Positions 58,822 to 64,000 of a DNA stretch of 64,000 bases are shown in pieces. How positions within the stretch are numbered: position 1 is the first letter of the stretch; each line of letters starts with the position of its first letter. The stretch spans positions 1,736,001 through 1,800,000 of the forward strand of contig NZ_CP150227.1 in the NCBI RefSeq assembly GCF_037971845.1, written 5' to 3'. The translations under genes and the position numbers were made by a program. The notes below the pieces were generated by a model. It saw only the letters and a list, made by a program, of their open reading frames with translations, ran no database searches and was not told where the DNA came from. The DNA comes from Paenibacillus sp. FSL R5-0766 (lineage in GTDB: Bacteria > Bacillota > Bacilli > Paenibacillales > Paenibacillaceae).

Positions 58822-60276
58822 TTACATCAGCTTCTTAATCTCATCCTTCAGGATTTCGGACTGGGTGCCGAAGATGACCTGCACAGCTCCACCACCGAGC
58901 CTCATGACGCCGGAAGCGCCAAGCTGTTTGAGCGCCCGATCGTTGACGGCTTTGTCGTCCCTAACAACTAGCCGGAGGCGAGTGATGCAGGCGTCAATGC
59001 TCTCAATATTATCTGTTCCCCCGATCTCGGCGAGCACTTTGCCAGCCTTGGTGTCGGCAGACGCTGCCACGGCGGAAGTATCAGTGGGGGGATCGGCATC
59101 ATAAGCGTCATCCTCGCGCCCCGGCGTTTTCAGGTTGAACTTGACAATCATGAACCGGAACAGGAAATAATAGACGACCGCAAATGCGAGTCCGACCGGG
59201 ATCATGAGCAGCGGATTGGTCGACAGCTTCATGTTCACGAGGTAATCGATCAGACCTGCAGAGAAGGCGAAGCCCAGCTTAACATTCAGCAGGTACATGA
59301 TTAGGGCCGCCGCACCGGTAAGAATAGCGTGCACCACATACAGCAGAGGCGCCGCGAACATGAAGGAGAACTCGAGCGGCTCGGTAATACCCGTTAAGAA
59401 CGAAGCCACCGCTGCGCCGATAAAGATCGAAGCGACCATTTTGCGCTTTTCAGGCCGGGCTGTATGAATCAAGGCTAGCGCCGCCGCCGGAAGAGCGAAC
59501 ATCATAATCGGGAAGAAGCCAGACATGAACATGCCTGCCGTAGGGTCTCCGTTGAAGAAGCGGGTCAGGTCGCCGTGCACGACTTCCCCGGCTACATTGG
59601 TATAATCTCCAATCTGGAACCAGGCGATGGAGTTGAGGACATGATGCAGACCGAGCGGGATGAGTAGGCGGTTGGCGATCATAAACACCATGGAGCCAAC
59701 GCCTCCAAAACCTACAATCCAGGCACCGAAAGCGCCGATGGCATCCTGAATCGGGCTCCAGACCATGCCGAACAGGATGGCCAACACCAGCATGGAGCCG
59801 GCGGTGACCATCGGCACAAAGCGTTTGCCGGAGAAGAAGCCGAGCCAGTCAGGAAGCTTGATATTATGGTATTTTTTATACATATAGGCTGCAAGCAGTC
59901 CGGCAAATATCCCGCCCAATACGCCCATATCCAACTTGACATCGTCAGGAATATAGCCGAATACACCTGGAACGGCTCCCAGAATCCGCGTCAGCACCAT
60001 ATAAGCGATCAGGGCGGAAAGCGCGGCGACCGCATCCCCCGCCAGTCCGATTGCCACCCCAATGGCGAAGATGAGCGCAAGATTGCCGAAGATCGCCCCC
60101 GCTCCCTCATTCAGGAATGGAACTACATACTGATTAAGGAATCCCCCGATCACGGGACCGAGCGGAATATCCTTTTCATAATTAAGAAGACCGAGGCCTT
60201 GAAGAATACCTGCCGCAGGCAGGGTTGCTACAGGAAGCATCAGGGATTTTCCCAGCTTTTGCAGTGATTTCAGCAT
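58822..60276 (-). CDS. PTS transporter EIICB, N-acetylglucosamine/glucose type
   Basis: A 484-residue EIICB. The IIC domain (1-380) has about ten helices and reads GAGAIFGNLALIFAIGVAIG, then RFFNGDPTAGMFMSGFFPIM and ITEPLEFSFMFAAP. The IIB domain (about 405-484) has Cys in IDACITRLRL (about residue 427), the phosphorylated residue. HHVLNSIAWFQIGDYTNVAG resembles the GlcNAc transporter NagP more than PtsG, so GlcNAc is the better guess. It imports and phosphorylates the sugar with EIIA from the gene at 60307. GC content is higher than in neighbours. Confidence 0.82.
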   Translation of the reverse strand: MLKSLQKLGKSLMLPVATLPAAGILQGLGLLNYEKDIPLGPVIGGFLNQYVVPFLNEGAGAIFGNLALIFAIGVAIGLAGDAVAALSALIAYMVLTRILGAVPGVFGYIPDDVKLDMGVLGGIFAGLLAAYMYKKYHNIKLPDWLGFFSGKRFVPMVTAGSMLVLAILFGMVWSPIQDAIGAFGAWIVGFGGVGSMVFMIANRLLIPLGLHHVLNSIAWFQIGDYTNVAGEVVHGDLTRFFNGDPTAGMFMSGFFPIMMFALPAAALALIHTARPEKRKMVASIFIGAAVASFLTGITEPLEFSFMFAAPLLYVVHAILTGAAALIMYLLNVKLGFAFSAGLIDYLVNMKLSTNPLLMIPVGLAFAVVYYFLFRFMIVKFNLKTPGREDDAYDADPPTDTSAVAASADTKAGKVLAEIGGTDNIESIDACITRLRLVVRDDKAVNDRALKQLGASGVMRLGGGAVQVIFGTQSEILKDEIKKLM

Positions 60277-60306
60277 ATTGTTCTTCCTTTCTTTTTTTGA
60301 ATTAGG

Positions 60307-60813
60307 TTATTTGGACAAGCTGACTTTCATGATAGTTCCCATGCCTGCTTCTACGCTGCCATACTCCGGGTGCGACTCCCACGGCTGTTCTGCCGCATTT
60401 GCAACGATGACAGGGGTGATGACCGGATAACCGGCCGAAGTGATCGCATTCAGGTCAAATTCAATCAGAGTCTGACCGATAGTGACCTGATCCCCGGTCT
60501 GCACTTGGGGTGTGAAGCCCTGTCCTTTCAGGCTGACAGTATTCATACCGATATGAAGCAGCAGCTGCAGCCCGGAAGCATGTTCAATTATTACGGCATG
60601 GTGCGATTTGATCAGGTGTACCACAGTGCCGTCGATAGGGGCGACCAGCCTGCCCTCCTGGGGAATCATTGCAACTCCCGGTCCCATAAGTCCTTGCGCG
60701 AACGCTTCGTCAGGTACTTCTTCCAAACTGACGCAGGTTCCGGTGAGCGGGGAGGCGACAGATATTGTTTCAGATGTTTTGGCAGATTTGTTGTTTTTCC
60801 ATTTCCAGATCAT
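60307..60813 (-). CDS. PTS glucose-type EIIA
   Basis: A 168-residue EIIA-Glc domain. HASGLQLLLHIGMNTVSLKG contains the phosphorylated His87 in LLLHIG, and H71/H72 in KSHHAVII is the second active-site His. It receives phosphate from HPr and passes it to the EIICB Cys. It lies 30 bases upstream of the EIICB gene in the operon and overlaps the antiterminator gene by ATGA. Confidence 0.9.
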   Translation of the reverse strand: MIWKWKNNKSAKTSETISVASPLTGTCVSLEEVPDEAFAQGLMGPGVAMIPQEGRLVAPIDGTVVHLIKSHHAVIIEHASGLQLLLHIGMNTVSLKGQGFTPQVQTGDQVTIGQTLIEFDLNAITSAGYPVITPVIVANAAEQPWESHPEYGSVEAGMGTIMKVSLSK

Positions 60814-61694
60814 TGTGTGTTGTCCTTTCTGTTGTTGGTTTTGGCATGGGTTTGAAAAAGCCGGTATAAATGCATGGCGAGAAAAGCCGTTTCTTCCTCG
60901 GGCACTTCTGTACCCAAATCCTCGGCCATTACAGCGCTCAGTTTTCTGGCTAGCTGGTATTCGGACGTATATTCATTTTTCACATATTGTGCGAAGGTGG
61001 GGGCCGTCATCGGCTGCTGATACAGGCGTTCCATGGAGAAGCGCAGGTGTATCATGAGTCTTGCCTGGCTAAGGCTGCCCTGATCAAAGCGAATGCCACC
61101 CTCCTCTTCAATAATCGACTGAAGCTTGCTGATCACATTGGATACCTTAACCAACTGTCCGACAGGGACGTGATTTACAGAGGAGTACACATGGTATGTC
61201 AGGAACCCCGCCTCATCCTCCGGTATCTCTACGCCAAAAGCCTCTCCGATCATGGCCGCCGCTTCCGAGGCGATTTCGAATTCTTTTGGAAAACTGAGCT
61301 TTGTCTCCGCAAGGAAAGGATTCAGAATCTCCATCCCGTTGCGGATACGATATAAGGTGAACTGAATATGACTCGGAAGAGCAAGATATATCTTGTCATT
61401 CAACTTGCCGGGAAACTGATCCGCGATGAGACGGATAATTCGGTCAGAGATGTCGATGACATTGGGATCCAAGTCTTTCATCAGCTCCTGAGCCTGCCCC
61501 CATTCCTCCCGGTCTTCCAGCCGGAACCTTTTCTCAATCCGCGGATCATCGGACTGAACGGTGCTTTCTACCTTGAACGCAAATCCCAACCCTTTGCCAA
61601 TCAGTACGTACTCCTTGGTATTCTGGTGCGACCGGGCCAGAACAATATTGCTGCCGACGACCCGCTCCACCTGCAGAATCATTCCTTTACTCAC
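60810..61694 (-). CDS. BglG-family transcriptional antiterminator (LicT/GlcT type)
   Basis: A 294-residue protein: RNA-binding CAT domain (1-56, MILQVERVVGSNIVLAR and KEYVLIGKGLGFAFKV), then PRD1 (about 70-170, LALPSHIQFTLYRI) and PRD2 (about 175-290, LMIHLRFSMERLYQQ). PTS-dependent His phosphorylation controls dimerisation and binding to a RAT sequence, preventing termination ahead of the operon. GTG 61694 with AGGAGG nine bases upstream. First gene of the operon with EIIA and EIICB. Confidence 0.92.
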   Translation of the reverse strand: MSKGMILQVERVVGSNIVLARSHQNTKEYVLIGKGLGFAFKVESTVQSDDPRIEKRFRLEDREEWGQAQELMKDLDPNVIDISDRIIRLIADQFPGKLNDKIYLALPSHIQFTLYRIRNGMEILNPFLAETKLSFPKEFEIASEAAAMIGEAFGVEIPEDEAGFLTYHVYSSVNHVPVGQLVKVSNVISKLQSIIEEEGGIRFDQGSLSQARLMIHLRFSMERLYQQPMTAPTFAQYVKNEYTSEYQLARKLSAVMAEDLGTEVPEEETAFLAMHLYRLFQTHAKTNNRKDNTQ

Positions 61695-61745
61695 GGTTCA
61701 CCGCCTCCTCGTTTCTAAAGTTAACGCTTTCATGCCTCCGGAACG

Positions 61746-61793
61746 CAAAAAGAGCCAAGAAGCGAGTATAGTCTCATGTTCGCTTCTTGGCTC
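61746..61793 (-). terminator. leader terminator/attenuator of the PTS antiterminator operon
   Basis: On the minus strand GAGCCAAGAAGCGA and TCGCTTCTTGGCTC (61780-61793 and 61752-61765) form a perfect 14-bp stem followed by TTTTTGCG. It lies about 50 bases ahead of the GTG of the antiterminator gene. Because the flanking genes are divergent, it cannot end either of them and must act within the minus-strand leader. A RAT overlapping its 5' side is expected, but I could not match the RAT consensus. Confidence 0.8.
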
Positions 61794-61991
61794 ATGCCCT
61801 CTGGGGTGGTAACACGCCAATTCATTTTATGTTTTTATCAGAACGTTCTTCCTACATAATATATAAGCTGATCTGCCACCGTCAACCATAATTTTGTCAT
61901 CCACCTGTTCGTCGTTTAATATAGGGAATGTGTAAACGAAAAGGTACCTGTCATAGATGGAGCCAAATCTAACATGAATAGGAGTATGCCT

Positions 61992-62702
61992 ATGTATCTT
62001 CGAAGTGTGGAACTCTTGTCGTCCAAGATCGAGAATCGGGACCAATATCCTTTTGACATCCCCTCGATCCGGTCCTTGGAACGGTTGGAGCTCACGAATA
62101 ACGTTACTTTTTTTGTAGGTGAAAATGGTTCAGGGAAATCTACGCTGCTGGAAGGCATTGCTCATCAATGTGGATTCAATACCGCAGGGGGCGGCAGGAA
62201 TAATACCTATGAGACACATGCTTCGGAATCCTCGCTCGGGAATTATCTCAGGCTGGCATGGTTGCCCAAAATAACAAATGGTTTCTTCATGCGCTCTGAA
62301 TCCTTCTATCAATTCGCATCGCATGTCGATGAGATGCCGGCGTCGCTTCCATATTATGGCGGACGTTCATTGCATGAACAATCACATGGGGAGTCTTTTC
62401 TCAGTCTGTTCGTCAATCGCTTCAGTTCTAGAGGCATCTATCTGCTTGACGAGCCCGAAGCCGCTTTATCTCCAGCTAGGCAGCTCTCCTTATTGCGTAT
62501 CCTTCATGATCTGTCAGGCACTTCACAATTCATTATTGCGACGCATTCACCGATTTTGCTGGGATATCCGGGGGCAGAGATTTTAAGTTTTGACGATAGC
62601 CATATTCAAGAGGTAACCTATGAGGAGACCGATCACTATCAGATTACCCGCAGCTTTCTGGAGAACCGTGACCGGATGCTGAATGAATTGTTTAAAGACT
62701 AA
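61992..62702 (+). CDS. AAA-family ATPase (SMC/ABC-type, single domain)
   Basis: A 236-residue P-loop ATPase. Walker A GENGSGKST (about 38-46), signature-like SHGESFLSLF, Walker B YLLDEPEAALSP (about 147-158) and THSPILLGYPGAEIL for the D/H-loop. It resembles stand-alone AAA_21/RecF-like proteins found in Bacilli. The role is unknown; related proteins occur in defence systems but also as housekeeping genes. ATG 61992 behind TAGGAG; ATG 61974 is the longer alternative. No partner gene is adjacent. Confidence 0.85.
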   Translation: MYLRSVELLSSKIENRDQYPFDIPSIRSLERLELTNNVTFFVGENGSGKSTLLEGIAHQCGFNTAGGGRNNTYETHASESSLGNYLRLAWLPKITNGFFMRSESFYQFASHVDEMPASLPYYGGRSLHEQSHGESFLSLFVNRFSSRGIYLLDEPEAALSPARQLSLLRILHDLSGTSQFIIATHSPILLGYPGAEILSFDDSHIQEVTYEETDHYQITRSFLENRDRMLNELFKD

Positions 62703-62756
62703 ATTGAATTTTGTGATACCAAGATTAAAACTACATTTTGTATGAGGAGAGATTGG

Positions 62757-63245
62757 ATGAAAGTAGGATTCATAATCATTGATATGCAAGAGAGTATTGT
62801 GCGAAAAAAGATGGATCAGAGCTCGATAGGCCATGCTTGCGAGTACATTAACCATGTAGCTAACGTGCTGCGCTCGAATGATCATGTGGTCGTTCACGTG
62901 CAGGATGTGGAGGGCATGGAGGAGACACCACCGGAAGAATATCGTATTATTCCCGAGGTAGATGTGAATGAGAAGGATATCACAGTTACCAAAGAAGCTT
63001 CCAATGCTTTCTGGCAAACTGATCTGGAGCAGGTGTTGAAGAGTCACGGAATTGAATTGGTGATTATCGCCGGTTTTGCTGCAGAGGAATGTGTTCTATT
63101 CACCTACAACGGAGCAATGGAGCGAGGATTCCGGCCGGTGATGTTGCAAAACGGAATTCTTAGCACCCATCATGAAGCGGTGACTTCAACGTACAGAGAT
63201 CGCAATGTGATCTCATATCCTGTGGTTAATTATCTAATCCATTAA
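62757..63245 (+). CDS. isochorismatase-like hydrolase
   Basis: A 162-residue cysteine hydrolase of the isochorismatase-like superfamily. IIIDMQESI (Asp9), a Lys in VTKEASNAF and Cys in AGFAAEECVLFT (about residue 119) form the catalytic triad. It may hydrolyse an amide (nicotinamidase-like) or other substrate; isochorismate is unlikely given its short length. GAGGAGAG precedes ATG 62757. Confidence 0.88.
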   Translation: MKVGFIIIDMQESIVRKKMDQSSIGHACEYINHVANVLRSNDHVVVHVQDVEGMEETPPEEYRIIPEVDVNEKDITVTKEASNAFWQTDLEQVLKSHGIELVIIAGFAAEECVLFTYNGAMERGFRPVMLQNGILSTHHEAVTSTYRDRNVISYPVVNYLIH

Positions 63246-63278
63246 GTGTCGGTTATATCCAAAATGGAGGTGATGGTG

Positions 63279-63515
63279 ATGAACGTGCTTCACATTGCTT
63301 TTGTCCTTGTGATCTCATTGGCAGGCGTTGCCTTCGGCGTTCAGGGATTGAAGAAAAAATCTCCAGTCATGATGTATATCAGTGTAATATTTATTTTCGT
63401 TCCTATACTTCTTTTCATGGATTGGTTGACATTCTTACCTTTTATCGCTCCCGCAGCGCTTGCCAGTGGATACTTGGTGAAAAATAAAGACAAGACCAAT
63501 AATCGGACTCTGTAG
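63279..63515 (+). CDS. small membrane protein (78 aa)
   Basis: A 78-residue protein with two or three hydrophobic helices and a charged C-terminal tail (VKNKDKTNNRTL). ATG 63279 with TGGAGGTGATG upstream. Lies 33 bases behind the isochorismatase-like gene, likely cotranscribed, and ends at a terminator. Function unknown. Confidence 0.7.
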   Translation: MNVLHIAFVLVISLAGVAFGVQGLKKKSPVMMYISVIFIFVPILLFMDWLTFLPFIAPAALASGYLVKNKDKTNNRTL

Positions 63516-63529
63516 GGAGTCTTTTTTTT
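63506..63529 (+). terminator. intrinsic terminator
   Basis: GACTC (63506) and GAGTC (63517) pair, followed by a run of eight T. Confidence 0.75.
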
Positions 63530-63709
63530 TGCACAAATGTACACTTCCACTACGAAAGTTAAGGTTACTCCATGGTTTAAACCAAACTTTGCCTATATCT
63601 GCTGTGGTTGAAAGGATATATTGAGAACAGGGCACAGCAAACTCGTTGTGGACATCGGTAATGTCATGTATGGACCACTAACCAACTCATTAACTAAGGG
63701 AGATGTGCA

Positions 63710-64000
63710 ATGAAGATGAATGTGCAAATTACGAGTATTTTGGCAGAACAAAAGGAATTGTTTCTCAACCTGTACAACTTGTATTTATATGATCTGTCTG
63801 AATTTTCTGGTGAGGATCTACTTGAAGAGGGGAAATATGATCCAACGAACACCTATCTATATCTGGAACGCGATGAATTACATCCGTTTTTGATTCAGTA
63901 TGAAGGAAAGGTTATTGGATTCGTACTGGTGTGCTCACCTCCATATGTGCCGGAAGGTGTGGATTATACCGTGCAAGAGCTGTTCCTGGTTAAAAAGTAT
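63710..64000 (+). CDS. GNAT-like acetyltransferase, partial (runs off window)
   Basis: ATG 63710 with AAGGGAGATG upstream opens a frame to the window end (97 codons). ILAEQKELFLNLYNLYLYDL and FLIQYEGKVIGFVLVCSP, followed by VQELFLVKKY, are the first strands of a GNAT fold (acceptor region and start of motif A). The acetyl-CoA loop lies beyond the window. Confidence 0.75.
   Translation, partial: MKMNVQITSILAEQKELFLNLYNLYLYDLSEFSGEDLLEEGKYDPTNTYLYLERDELHPFLIQYEGKVIGFVLVCSPPYVPEGVDYTVQELFLVKKY

Noticed and set aside
61974..62702. AAA ATPase as part of a two-gene anti-phage system
   Set aside because: No nuclease or TOPRIM partner is adjacent; the neighbours are an isochorismatase-like gene and a PTS operon on the other strand.

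Overview
The window looks like a chromosomal segment of a spore-forming, low-to-moderate GC Firmicute, most probably Paenibacillus. Supporting signs are strong AGGAGG-type ribosome binding sites with frequent GTG and TTG starts, a Spo0E-like phosphatase, a YesN/YesM/LplABC-type sugar transport locus, a Btr-type regulator with siderophore uptake, and many Bacillales-only small families. No rRNA, tRNA, CRISPR array or intact insertion sequence was seen.

Layout. 0-3.4 kb: edge of a variable region with an SMI1 gene fragment, a dienelactone-hydrolase-like gene, a quinone-oxidoreductase-like gene and a chloramphenicol-phosphotransferase-like gene broken by an in-frame TAG. 3.5-7.6 kb: iron module (Fur box, ferri-siderophore binding lipoprotein, FhuF-like reductase, Btr-like regulator fused to a siderophore-binding domain). 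7.9-20.4 kb: AT-rich accessory zone with many small unknown or immunity-like genes (SMI1/KNR4, SRPBCC, GNAT), several broken genes, a graveyard of remnants (second phosphotransferase fragment, a decayed TIR-like gene) and a RelE/HigB-XRE toxin-antitoxin pair. 20.4-30.6 kb: Spo0E-like gene, then solute-binding protein, response regulator and histidine kinase on the minus strand, divergent from two permeases, followed by an FGGY kinase. 30.6-33.4 kb: FusB-type EF-G-binding protein behind a structured leader, an HxlR regulator divergent from an NAD(P)H oxidoreductase, and a Nudix gene. 33.4-36.6 kb: a roughly 3 kb block bounded by two copies of the Nudix 3' end, containing a truncated SpoIID-domain gene. 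36.6-43.8 kb: small proteins, HAD phosphatase, Nudix, MepB, MerR with aldo/keto reductase, and a protein with a Ser/Cys/Gly-rich tail. 44-49.2 kb: metal and haem stress (CDF exporter, HssRS, HrtBA). 49.3-58.7 kb: housekeeping and accessory genes (Nudix, DUF4304, DUF2569, PdxH, GNAT, radical SAM, phosphodiester glycosidase with a GT2-GtrA fusion). 58.8-61.7 kb: a GlcNAc/glucose-type PTS operon under a BglG-type antiterminator. 61.9-64 kb: AAA ATPase, isochorismatase-like protein, small membrane protein, partial GNAT.

The main themes are nutrient capture (iron, oligosaccharide, amino sugar), stress export (haem, divalent metal), antibiotic-related functions (FusB-like, MepB, phosphotransferase remnants) and a decaying immunity/defence region. 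At least seven genes are interrupted by a nonsense codon, a frameshift or a truncation. The most interesting regulatory structures are the leader of the FusB-type gene, two mutually exclusive hairpins between toxin and antitoxin, and the attenuator-like hairpin ahead of the PTS antiterminator.
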